The position numbers were made by a program, and so were the translations under genes. Shown one piece after another: positions 54,717 to 63,162 of a DNA stretch of 64,000 nt. The stretch's first letter is position 1, and each line of letters starts with the position of its first letter. This DNA is from CAWCAW01 sp963793645 (GTDB taxonomy: Bacteria; Actinomycetota; Acidimicrobiia; Acidimicrobiales; UBA8190), in assembly GCA_963793645.1 (NCBI GenBank), contig CAWCAW010000004.1:186001-250000 (forward strand), written 5' to 3'. A model generated the notes under the pieces. The model saw only the letters and a list, made by a program, of their open reading frames with translations. It was not told where the DNA came from and searched no databases.

Positions 54717-54981
54717 CCATGCGGGTTGCCTCGATTCGGTTCCTGACCCTCTGTGTCGCCAGCCAGCTCCCCCAACGGAAGAGAGGGGAACTGTTGCCGC
54801 GAGGGAGAGCATTTCCAATGGTCGGGAAGGTTGCGCTAACGATACGTCGACGCAGTGATCTCAGACCTGTAACGGCCCCTGGCATCGCCCATCGAATGAC
54901 CGAATGCTCTTGGCGCCGCCGCAGACATCACATTTATTCTGCTCCAAGGCGAGGACACAGCAAGGAGGCTTCGTGTGACGT

Positions 54982-56067
54982 TCAGGCCAACGCAGTAGTT
55001 GGTGGAGAGCCTGTTGCCGGAGCAAGGAACTCCTCAACAGCGTGAGCGATCCCCTGGGCAATGACCCTCTGACCTTCGACACTGTCGGCGATCGAACCCT
55101 CAAATGGGTCCGTTATGTACAGCGGCTCAATCACCGCTCCTGGCATTTCGCTTGGCGTTGAGAAGAAGCCTGCCATCGCCGGCCCAATGAGAAGCAAGTG
55201 GTGGTAGGCGGCTGCTTCTCCAGCAATTCCACCGGCCGCAGGATTGCCGACGAACGAGCCAAGGTCCGTATCCGGTACCACGCCGGCGTCTGGGATATCC
55301 CAACCCTGTACGTCGAGGGCGGCAACGACGTCCGCGTTCAACCACTCTGCGAGCAGGTTGTTCGACGTCGCGAACGGTCGGCCAATGTCGTACGCCGTGA
55401 GGCTTCCTGCGTTCTGCGGTGAAGCCCCGGCGCCGAAGTAGATACCAACGAGTACGTCCGCCTTCGCATCGTTCGCGCACAGATCCCGGGCGACGACATC
55501 GTTATGTGCTCCTTCCAGCGTGAGAGCTCCGTCGGAGACGTCCCCAGGGTCAAGTCTGGTTACTGTCGAGTCGTCAGTGCGTGACAGCACGACCCGAAAC
55601 CCCTCGGCGCGCAGAAGGGTCATGGCGTCAAGCTCAACCCGCAGGGTTTCGTCGGCTTCGTAGATGGTCTTTCCAGCCTTAGTCGTTCCCACGGCGCCAG
55701 GATCGATGCCACCGTGGCCAGCATCCAAGAACACCGTCTTGTGCACATCGCCGGCGGTGGGCCCGAACCCAACGCATGCTCCTGGGGAGAACGCCATGGG
55801 GTCGATAGCCCCTGTGCCGGCAGGGACTGGAGCCGGGTGATCGCGTTTCTTGTCGACGCCGTGCTGGTGGATGACCACGTGCTTTTCGCTGAAGGGTGGC
55901 GAACCAAGAATGGCGACCTCAACAAAGAGGATCAGCGCGCCCGAGAGAAGAAATACTAAGGCTGTTCGACGGCGTCGAACACGTGTGCTCGGTTTGCGAC
56001 TTCCAGAGCGAACATGTCGGTCTGATACTCGGGAGCGCCTCATCTCGGGCCTAGCCGCGCAGTCCAT
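54982..56067 (-). CDS. N-acetylmuramoyl-L-alanine amidase (Amidase_3), altered zinc site
   Basis: 361 residues: a basic N-terminus, a signal/anchor helix (TALVFLLSGALILFVEVAIL) and an exported amidase_3 domain (about 120-345). The first His is in VFLDAGHGGIDPGAVG and the Glu in YEADETLRVELD. Where the family has ISIHxNA, this protein has VGIYFGAGAS, so the second zinc His is replaced by Tyr. The C-terminal part (SEMPGAVIEPLYITDPFEGS) is well conserved. It may be catalytically weak or a peptidoglycan-binding regulator. Starts at 56067 or 56043 are possible. Confidence 0.85.
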   Translation of the reverse strand: MDCAARPEMRRSRVSDRHVRSGSRKPSTRVRRRRTALVFLLSGALILFVEVAILGSPPFSEKHVVIHQHGVDKKRDHPAPVPAGTGAIDPMAFSPGACVGFGPTAGDVHKTVFLDAGHGGIDPGAVGTTKAGKTIYEADETLRVELDAMTLLRAEGFRVVLSRTDDSTVTRLDPGDVSDGALTLEGAHNDVVARDLCANDAKADVLVGIYFGAGASPQNAGSLTAYDIGRPFATSNNLLAEWLNADVVAALDVQGWDIPDAGVVPDTDLGSFVGNPAAGGIAGEAAAYHHLLLIGPAMAGFFSTPSEMPGAVIEPLYITDPFEGSIADSVEGQRVIAQGIAHAVEEFLAPATGSPPTTALA

Positions 56068-56345
56068 CGTCCTCGAGGCGCCGTCTCAGCGTGGACCGTT
56101 ATGCCAATCGCAAGTATGCGCTCACCAACAGATCCAGCGCACACGACGCTCTGGTTTCGTTCACGAGTCCAAGGTAAGAGATCGAGCCTTACGTGGACAT
56201 GAAGGAGCAGACGATTAAGGAGGTCGTCAACCCAACTGTGCTCTGGACGGGAACCGGTGATCTGGGGGCCAATTGCCAGCACACTCGATGAGAGTCTGGC
56301 GGCACTGGACCAAGATCGGTACGAGGCTTCTCCGGCGGCTTTTTC

Positions 56346-57214
56346 ATGCCTAGGATGCCCTCTAAGGCTCATTCGGAGGCGACTGAGCCGGACCCGGGGG
56401 GATCCGCGATGTGGAATCCCGCTTCATGGCGACTGCGGTCCTCTCCAGGGTCGCCGTTTTCGCTGGTACTAAAGGCGGCCTCCTGCGCGCTGGTACTGAC
56501 AGCCGTCGCAGTGAGCTCAGGTAACGCATTTGCGTCTCCCGCCCGACCTTTCCCTTCGGGAAGCGTCCACGCCAAACCGTGCGGTATTAGTTTCAGCGAT
56601 TTCGCGTTCGCGCCCTCGACGGTCTCAGAGGGTGATTCGACCACCTTGGAGATTGAGATTCACAACTGCACGGGCAAGCGGCTCTCCGGTTCGGTCGAGT
56701 CCTTTGGGAAGGTCGTTTGCGTCATCGCCGAGCCGATCGAGCAGCGTGTGCAGGTCCGAGCACACCGGACGGCCAGCATGTCCATGGCCTATGTCGCACC
56801 AGATTGTGCGGGAACGGCCTCAATCAGCGGTCGGCTGATATCACCTACAGGCAAGACACTCGCTTCGGCGACAGCGAGCTTTCAAAGCGTCGTCGCGCCG
56901 CCCGAGCCGGCGATTGTGCCGAATCCCGGCAGCATCATGGTAAACACCGCGACAAAGATTGTGGGCGCCGAGTCAAGGAGTGCGCGGAGCAAACGTGGGT
57001 CGTGCCGCAGGATCCTTGCGTCACGACTACCCCAATCCGGGTCACCACCGACGCCAGCGGTGCCTTTGAGGCGGTATTGACCGCCGAGGATTGCGCAACG
57101 CTGGCCGCCACGCCCAGGACCACGGAGATTTGCTGCGTGGGAGAACCAAGTCCTATGCGAATAGACACGGCCACGCTTTTGGGAGCCGCTGAGATTACTG
57201 TTACCGGTTCCTAG
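56346..57214 (+). pseudogene. secreted protein of unknown function, frameshifted
   Basis: The first frame gives a signal peptide (LVLKAASCALVLTAVAVSSG...) and a beta-rich domain (CGISFSDFAFAPSTVSEGDS...LEIEIHNCTGK). Near 56960 protein-like reading moves to another frame: CAEQTWVVPQDPCVTTTPIR, GAFEAVLTAEDCATLAATPR, ICCVGEPSPMRIDTATLLGA and stop at 57214. One indel would restore a protein of about 285 residues with two Cys-bearing domains. The family is not recognised. Confidence 0.6.
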
Positions 57215-57792
57215 GCTTCGACGAACTAACCAAGGGCCCCAAAATCCTTGCCGTGAGACCCCAGGGCTCGATAGCGGCAAGTGGATTTGCTTCGCACGCA
57301 CAGGCTCAGCGTTCTCGCTCCAATGGGCCCAGCATGGGGAAGATGATGATTACGTCGAGACTTCGCAACATTATCCAGCGCAAGGTATGCGCGACGGACT
57401 CGTCCGGCTCCAGGATGTGAAACCCGTCGGGCGTGTTCAGCGAAACACTCAGGTCGTGTCTCCCGCCAGGGACTTATCGGAACGCCGGATGGTCCGGCAA
57501 CAAAGATTGGGACACCAAAATACCTGAAATGGAGGTGAGGTCTCACACGCGCGCATCTAAGGCGAAGTCGCCCATTTACCATGTCTCTGCCCGAATATTC
57601 GTGTCCCTCTCTTGTGGGCGAGGGATGCTTCGATTCCCGGAGCTACCCACTCCAGATGGCGCCGTGTACTCTGCGAGCCGCAGCACCCCTCGAAGCCTCA
57701 GGGGCATGCGGGTGTCGGGTTCCGGTGCAACGCCGAAAGGAATAAGGGCTGGAGTTTTGGCTTTTGGCTCCCCTTATCGGGGGAGGTGAACC
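57215..57792. other. intergenic region, one possible gene fragment
   Basis: A 54-codon minus-strand stretch ending at TGA 57306 reads HDLSVSLNTPDGFHILEPDE... with protein-like composition but no start codon. It may be a gene remnant. Otherwise no gene was recognised. Confidence 0.35.
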
Positions 57793-58575
57793 CTAATCGA
57801 TGATCGGGAGTTGAGCTTCTCTCGGATGTTGATCGTGCCGCCTGTTATGACACTCGCGCCGTTTATCGCCAGTGATAACAACGCGCAGGTCCTGATTCCA
57901 CGTGACATCTGTCTGAAGTCCAGCGCTCGTCAACCAATTGAGCTGATCAACCAGAAGGTCAAAATGGTCCTGGTGGACTGCGGATGGCTGGCGGCTGTTG
58001 CCACGTCGGGGCCAACTCCCCCGCACACGCTCACCAATCGTCTGTGCGGTTCCGATAATGCCACGATCGTGCATCGAGCGGCGCAGTCGCTTCGCTGTTG
58101 ACTCGCTCGATCTGATTGAGCGCGGGTCACGAACAATGTCGCCAAGCACAAAGCGTCCATTCGGAGCAAGCACCTCATTTATCCTCGCAAACAATCTTGC
58201 TTTGCTTGGGGGATCGAGATGGTGAACGGCGAGGACGGAAACGACCAGATCGAAGGGTCCTGCAGGGAGAGGATCCTCAAGGCGGGCCCAAACAAACGTC
58301 GCTCGCCCAGGGGGCAACGAAGTTTTCGCCGCAGCAAGCATTGCCCGACTCGCATCAACGCCCACGCAGGAGGCGTTATCGTGTACCTGCAGTAGGCGAC
58401 GAGTGGTCTCCCCGGTGCCAATACCAAGATCGAGCACCATCGCTACGTCGAGATCGCGAGTCGCATCGACGACCGCCGTCTGGAGAGCGTCGTAGTGCTG
58501 ATTGTTCGCGGTGGATGCAGAGTAGATATGGGGATCCCAATCGCCAGTTGCGATGGCATTACTCGGAGTCTGCAT
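57793..58575 (-). CDS. class I SAM-dependent methyltransferase
   Basis: About 260 residues. Motif I VLDLGIGTGETTRRLL, acidic residue VGVDASRAML, motif post-II LPAGPFDLVVSVLAVHHLD and motif III EVLAPNGRFVLGDIV are clear. ATG 58575 has GCGAGG before it; GTG 58605 is also possible. The substrate is unknown. A stand-alone gene. Confidence 0.9.
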   Translation of the reverse strand: MQTPSNAIATGDWDPHIYSASTANNQHYDALQTAVVDATRDLDVAMVLDLGIGTGETTRRLLQVHDNASCVGVDASRAMLAAAKTSLPPGRATFVWARLEDPLPAGPFDLVVSVLAVHHLDPPSKARLFARINEVLAPNGRFVLGDIVRDPRSIRSSESTAKRLRRSMHDRGIIGTAQTIGERVRGSWPRRGNSRQPSAVHQDHFDLLVDQLNWLTSAGLQTDVTWNQDLRVVITGDKRRECHNRRHDQHPREAQLPIID

Positions 58576-58823
58576 TAGGACCTCGCCCGGCGCGGTTGGG
58601 GTCACATCGACCGTGACGACCTCATTTGACGCGATGGATCCTTACGGAAACATGAAGCGTTTCACGTGGAGCCTGGGTGCCCGAACCGTGGGTGCCGAGG
58701 GTAATTTATCCGCTTGCCCAGTTAGTACTCGTGATCGAGACCTCCAAAGTCGGTCCACTCTTCGCAGTTGCGCTGCATCGGGACCTAAGACTTGGGGGCG
58801 TCGTCGAGAGCGGTGATGATTGA

Positions 58824-58928
58824 CGGTGTTCATGAAGGCCCTCGTTGGAGGTGGCGATGAGTCCCAGGACTCGTACGCCGCCCCGAACACGACAGAGTGT
58901 TGGCCTTTAGGGCCGTCACTCTGCTTTA
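58824..58928 (+). repeat. dispersed intergenic repeat, copy E (3' part)
   Basis: GGTGTTCATGAAGGCCCTCG, then CTCGTTGGAGGTGGCGATGA, GTCCCAGGACTCGTACGCCG, CCCCGAACACGACAG. The closing stem is CAGAGTG (58893-58899) / CACTCTG (58917-58923) with an inner GGCC/GGCC, quite unlike copies A and B in sequence but the same in shape. The vapC stop at 59053 lies beyond it. Confidence 0.75.
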
Positions 58929-59052
58929 TGACGATTTCTCACCCATCGTTCCCATTTGACCCATGTGCGGCGAGCAGATGTCTGGCCCCTTTGGAGTCGC
59001 AGGTCGACTTCCGAATCGGTCACTTGCGCCCGAGGATCGTGATTGGTCTGCT

Positions 59053-59463
59053 TCAACTTCTGATCGATCCGTCATCGAGATCGATCCCGACGATGGAGGC
59101 GACTCTCCCCAGATCGGCGTCGGCAGTCAGCAGCGACGCTCCATGTCGCAGGGCTACTGAGGCGATCATGCAGTCGACCATGCCTCGAGGGGTGACGCCC
59201 GCACGTCGACACCGGCGATAGATAGTTGCGGCGGCGTCGAAGTCAGCGGCGGCGTCGAAGTCAAGCAGAGTGAATCGGAGCAAAAGCCGGCGCAGGTCAG
59301 CCTCACGATCCTCGCTCCGAGCGCCAGCAACCACCTCCATGATCACAGGCTCGGTCACCGCCAGTGGGCCATCGGACGTAATGAGATCGGTGAGCCGTTG
59401 ATCGACGCGGCTATCCGTCGCTCGGTCGTATTCCACCCAAGCCGACGTGTCCGCCAGTATCAC
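59053..59463 (-). CDS. vapC: VapC-type PIN-domain toxin
   Basis: 136 residues. The PIN acidic residues are all visible: D in MILADTSAWVEY, E in PVIMEVVAGAR, D in GMVDCMIASVAL, D in LLTADADLGRVA. Ribonuclease toxin of a type II pair, overlapping vapB by four bases (ATGA). Confidence 0.94.
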   Translation of the reverse strand: MILADTSAWVEYDRATDSRVDQRLTDLITSDGPLAVTEPVIMEVVAGARSEDREADLRRLLLRFTLLDFDAAADFDAAATIYRRCRRAGVTPRGMVDCMIASVALRHGASLLTADADLGRVASIVGIDLDDGSIRS

Positions 59464-59669
59464 CGGGAGCGAGGTTTGCTATCTGCGGGAACCTTGCCGA
59501 TTGCGCGTGCTCCGCGCATCGCTTGGGCTTCGTCACGAGTCATGGGTTGTCCTGCCAGATGACGCAGCGCAAGATCTACTGCTTCGGTCTTCGTGTGCAC
59601 CCCGTATCGGTCCATGATCGTCTGGAGATACGTGTCCTCGATCTCGATATTTGTTCGCACTCTGCTCAT
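59460..59669 (-). CDS. vapB: VapB-type antitoxin
   Basis: 69 residues. Ribbon-helix-helix start MSRVRTNIEIEDTYLQTIMD followed by KTEAVDLALRHLAGQPMTRD and a basic tail. ATG 59669 is chosen; it lies inside the left arm of the palindromic operator, so bound VapBC would block both transcription and the start site. Confidence 0.92.
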   Translation of the reverse strand: MSRVRTNIEIEDTYLQTIMDRYGVHTKTEAVDLALRHLAGQPMTRDEAQAMRGARAIGKVPADSKPRSR

Positions 59670-59709
59670 ACACCTAGTATACACGTACGGTGTATAGTAC
59701 GTGTATGAG
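59665..59709. promoter_or_regulatory. palindromic operator of the second vapBC module
   Basis: Two near-perfect arms: CTCATACAC-N3-N-TATACAC (59665-59683) and GTGTATA-N4-GTGTATGAG (59690-59709). The near-perfect 20-bp inverted repeat covering the vapB start codon is typical of VapBC autoregulation. Confidence 0.8.
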
Positions 59710-59862
59710 TTGGACGACTTACCAGGCCATCAATCGGATGCCTCGAGGCGTCCGACCTCGTTCGGACCAAAGCCACTTCACCGGCTCTTCTTGCGCTTTG
59801 TGGGGCCCTCGGTCCTTACCCGAGACTCGTACAACGTCGTCGCATTAAACCTGACACGCGCG

Positions 59863-60060
59863 TTTCATGAACACCCCACGATTGGGTGTTCATGAAACTA
59901 AGGCGTCATTGTTCATGAAACCCTCGTTGGAAGCGGCGATGAATCAAGAGACTCGTCGCCCCCGGTACGGCGAACGGTCGGCCGTCAAGGCCGACCGTTT
60001 TCTTTCAGCGTTCGGGGAAAGCTGTAGATACTCCTCTCCTTAACCCGTGGAGACTCCCCT
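59863..60060 (+). repeat. dispersed intergenic repeat, copy F
   Basis: Palindrome TTTCATGAACACCC (59863-59876) / complement (59884-59897), GTTCATGAAACCCTCGTTGG, GCGGCGATGAATC, CTCGTCGCC. The closing stem AACGGTCGGCC (59973-59983) / GGCCGACCGTT (59989-59999) is followed by TTCTTTC. CCTTAACCCGTGGAGACTCC directly after belongs to the opening part of the next copy, so F and G are in tandem. Confidence 0.75.
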
Positions 60061-60198
60061 ATTGCCTCGGTCCCGGCGCAAGCATCATCAACACCATGGT
60101 CTTTGGTCGCATCGCGGATCAGCTCGCCTGTCGTACGGAGCTCGCCATCTGACGCCAGCAACATCGCTGGCGCCACCGTTCTCCAGCTCGATCGTTGT

Positions 60199-60320
60199 CG
60201 AGATGTTTCGTGAGCACCCCACGTGTGAGTGGTCATAAAGGCGCCAGGGTTCATGAAATCCACCGCCGAGCGTGGCGATGAGTCCGTCAACTCGCTTATC
60301 GCCCGAAAGCGATAAACCGA
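60199..60320 (+). repeat. dispersed intergenic repeat, copy G (degenerate)
   Basis: GTTTCGTGAGCACCCCACGT, GTTCATGAAATCC, GCGTGGCGATGAGTCCGTCA and the small stem TATCGCCCGAAAGCGATA follow the order of the other copies with many changes. It is the most decayed unit. Confidence 0.55.
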
Positions 60321-60361
60321 TCTTCACGTATCTCAATTCCAATAAACGTACGATCTTATGC

Positions 60362-61003
60362 ATGACGTCCAAACGCGCTCGGCTCTGGTTCGTCACCACG
60401 GCGCTGTGCGTGGTAGCCGGTGTCGCCCTCAGCGTTTACACCGCTGTGCACGGTCAGGGGCGCTTTACATCCGGTATCGAACGCGGATTCAACACCTTCG
60501 CGTTCTTCACGATCCAGTCCAACTTGATCGTTGGAGGCACGACGCTGCTCCTGGCCGTGAATCCGGAGCGGACCTCGACGGCGTTCCGAGTCGTCAGGCT
60601 CATTGGGCTAGTGGCGATTACGGTTACGGGTCTCGTCTATCACGTGGCGTTGGCCGGTGTCTTGGACCTCGACGGCATTCACCAACTCGGAAACCAGCTT
60701 GTACACACCGTTGTTCCGATACTCGCTGTCGTGGGCTGGCTTATGTATGGCCCCCGTGGCTTGACCTCTGGACGCGTTGCCGGGTTGTCGTTGATGTTCC
60801 CATTCCTTTGGCTTGCCTTCACTCTCATTCGCGGTTCGGTCATCCATTGGTATCCCTACCCATTCATCGACGTCAGCAAGATCGGGTATGCAAAGGCCGT
60901 TCTCAACTGCGGGTGGGTGTCCCTCTTGCTTCTCGGGTTGGCCGCTGGCGCCACCGCCGTCGATAGCCACCTCGTCCGGAAGAGTCCGGAGCGAGACGCG
61001 TAG
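60362..61003 (+). CDS. Pr6Pr-like (FAR-17a/AIG1-type) membrane protein
   Basis: 213 residues with six hydrophobic segments. Family-like stretches: FTIQSNLIVGGTTLLLAVNP, ITVTGLVYHVALAGVL, LVHTVVPILAVVGWLMYGPR and RGSVIHWYPYPFIDVSKIGY. Function of this bacterial family is unknown. ATG 60362 is chosen because the first helix starts there. A stand-alone gene after repeat copies F and G. Confidence 0.82.
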   Translation: MTSKRARLWFVTTALCVVAGVALSVYTAVHGQGRFTSGIERGFNTFAFFTIQSNLIVGGTTLLLAVNPERTSTAFRVVRLIGLVAITVTGLVYHVALAGVLDLDGIHQLGNQLVHTVVPILAVVGWLMYGPRGLTSGRVAGLSLMFPFLWLAFTLIRGSVIHWYPYPFIDVSKIGYAKAVLNCGWVSLLLLGLAAGATAVDSHLVRKSPERDA

Positions 61004-61195
61004 ACAACCGGCCCGCGCTGCCCACGCCCCGTGTTCCAGTTCGCCGAGGCGTCCATCGGCCTAATAGTCGGTCACGAGCTCCTGTGCCATGGCGGCAAGG
61101 GCCGCTCGATCGAGACCCCTGGATGTGCTGAATATCGAGCGCGGCTAATTGCCTAAGAAATCGAAGAGGCGCCTGCGCGACTCAGCGGGACAGCT

Positions 61196-61942
61196 TCAAC
61201 GACCCAGGAGGGCTTCCATTTCAGGTGGTACGAAGTTGTTCTCGCTCGTGGTCTCAGCCTCGGTCAGCTCGACGATCCGCTGTGCGACCTCGATCGGATC
61301 CATCTGCCCATTGGTGACCAGTTCGCCCATTGTCCGGAATAGATCTGCCGCCGGACCATTGACAGATGCGTCGTTGAACCATTCCCACATCGAATCGGCC
61401 ATGCGGTCGTTGAAGCCCGTCAGGTACGGTCCCGGGTTCAACAAGGTCACGTCGATCCCCAGCGGCGCCAGCTCCCCACGCATCGCTTTGCCCATTGCCT
61501 CGAGCGCGTGCTTGGTCATGGAGTACGGCCCGAATCCGGGCGCCGACACCACTCCAGCGATCGAGGACACGATGATGACGCGGCCCTCTCCCCTCGCCAC
61601 CATGCCCTTGACCACCGCTTGCGTCACCGCCAATGTTCCGAACACGTTCACTTCAAACAATCGGCGGACCCGTTCGATGGGGATGTCGACAATCGGCCCC
61701 GATTGACCAACACCAGCGTTGTTGATCAATACGTCGATATTCCAATGGGACGTTTTGGCCACGTCGGTGCTGGCGATGTCGACGCGCTCAACGGTCAGTT
61801 GCGGCGCCTCGGCTTGCAGGGCATCGGCTTGTTCATCGGTCTCAGTGGTAGCGATCACATGGTGGCCGCGTTCGAGTAGGGCCAGACTGGCCAGCTTGCC
61901 GAACCCAGATCCGGCGCCGGTGATCATCACGTTTTTTGCCAT
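61196..61942 (-). CDS. short-chain dehydrogenase/reductase
   Basis: 248 residues, classical SDR. Cofactor motif VMITGAGSGFGKLASLAL, NNAG motif DVLINNAGVG, catalytic Ser in IIVSSIAGVVS and YSMTKHA with Tyr/Lys. The residue after the second strand (TTETDEQ) does not settle NAD versus NADP. Substrate unknown. A stand-alone gene. Confidence 0.92.
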   Translation of the reverse strand: MAKNVMITGAGSGFGKLASLALLERGHHVIATTETDEQADALQAEAPQLTVERVDIASTDVAKTSHWNIDVLINNAGVGQSGPIVDIPIERVRRLFEVNVFGTLAVTQAVVKGMVARGEGRVIIVSSIAGVVSAPGFGPYSMTKHALEAMGKAMRGELAPLGIDVTLLNPGPYLTGFNDRMADSMWEWFNDASVNGPAADLFRTMGELVTNGQMDPIEVAQRIVELTEAETTSENNFVPPEMEALLGR

Positions 61943-62280
61943 GAGGGTTAACCCTAGTGGTGGGTGGGAAGGTCGGCCGAGTTCGTCAGTTGCAATAGAT
62001 CAGATCTTCATGGGCGATCATCGAGTTCTCCGACGACACTGGTCGTGGCGAACTTTCGGTTACGCCGAGTTCCCCGGGAGGGATTGGACGGTGCGTCGCG
62101 TCACCCGCCAGCCGGTCGACTGCTTCACAAGATGGTGCGTGATGCTCGAGATGCTGTGGACCGCGGCGGGGTCACCGGCCAAAATCAGAAGCACGGAGCT
62201 CGCCACGGCTCGATCGTCGCTGCTGGCGTCTGGCTCACTCACCAGTGGCCAGACCCAATCTTCGCCACCGGACCGGAGGT

Positions 62281-63162
62281 TCAGGGCGTTACGTCACCAG
62301 CCAAGGGACACTGACCGATCGCCCAACCGCCCACGACGTTGACCTCGCCGGTGAAACCTGCAGACTCGGCTGGAGCGAGGTTGAAGCAGACGAGGTTCCA
62401 ACCGATCGTGTTGTTGGCGACGTCGATCGTTACCCCTGGTGCCACGGTGATGTTGGCGAGAAACACGTTGCCACCGACGTTGTTGTCGAGCACACCGAGC
62501 CATTCTGGCGTCGCCCCGTAAACAATGAGATCGCCGTCGATCGTGTTGGTTTTGATGGGCCAGGGAGTACCAGCCTGGTCGCCTCCTCCGATCAGCACAA
62601 CGCTCCCGTGGACCGTGATCCCGTTCAGCCAAACGGTGTTGGCGTCCTTGGCGAAGATGCTCCCGTTGATGGTGATGTGGGAAAGCGCAGTTGTTGGATC
62701 GATGTTGCTCAGGGTTACCCCAGCCAGAGATGTCCCACACGGATGTCCCGTCGTGTGGATCCCCGGATTAGGCAGGCAGCCCAGGCCGAGGAGCGAGCCC
62801 GAAGCCGCCGTCACGTTGCCTCGGACGTTGATCGTCGACGGGTAGCCTTGCGCGTCGAGCACGCCGCCGGCGGCGACATTGATGTTGCCGAACACGGTGA
62901 TCACGGCATTCGGCGCGGGCTGGCACACTCCCGCAATCGTGATGTTGGTGTAGGTCCCCGACGGGATAGCCGGGGCGTAGGTCGACAAGGGAGGGTCGGC
63001 GAAGTTCACTTCACCACCGGTGCACGTGTACTCCCTCGGCGCCCAATGGTGCGGGGAAGCTGTTGCCGGTCCGGCCGACACGGCGAGCGTGCCCGCAAGG
63101 ACAAGGGCCCCCACACCCCCGAGCCGCATCACCGCAGCAATAGAACTGAATCTACTTCTCAT
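62281..63162 (-). CDS. secreted beta-helix-like protein
   Basis: 293 residues. A signal peptide (GALVLAGTLAVSAGPATAS) is followed by repeated short strands with the pattern T-I-x-V/I-x-G-N/S (ITVFGNINVAAGGVLDAQG, INVRGNVTAASGS, ITINGSIFAKD, ITVHGSVVLIGGG, IDGDLIVYG), suggesting a right-handed beta-helix. Four Cys residues could form disulphides. Probably an exported surface or matrix protein without evident enzymatic residues. Confidence 0.75.
   Translation of the reverse strand: MRSRFSSIAAVMRLGGVGALVLAGTLAVSAGPATASPHHWAPREYTCTGGEVNFADPPLSTYAPAIPSGTYTNITIAGVCQPAPNAVITVFGNINVAAGGVLDAQGYPSTINVRGNVTAASGSLLGLGCLPNPGIHTTGHPCGTSLAGVTLSNIDPTTALSHITINGSIFAKDANTVWLNGITVHGSVVLIGGGDQAGTPWPIKTNTIDGDLIVYGATPEWLGVLDNNVGGNVFLANITVAPGVTIDVANNTIGWNLVCFNLAPAESAGFTGEVNVVGGWAIGQCPLAGDVTP

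Noticed and set aside
37553..60320. Repeat family as a CRISPR array or integron attC series
   Set aside because: Copies are kilobases apart, not regularly spaced; no cas or integrase gene is present and the ends lack attC core sites.
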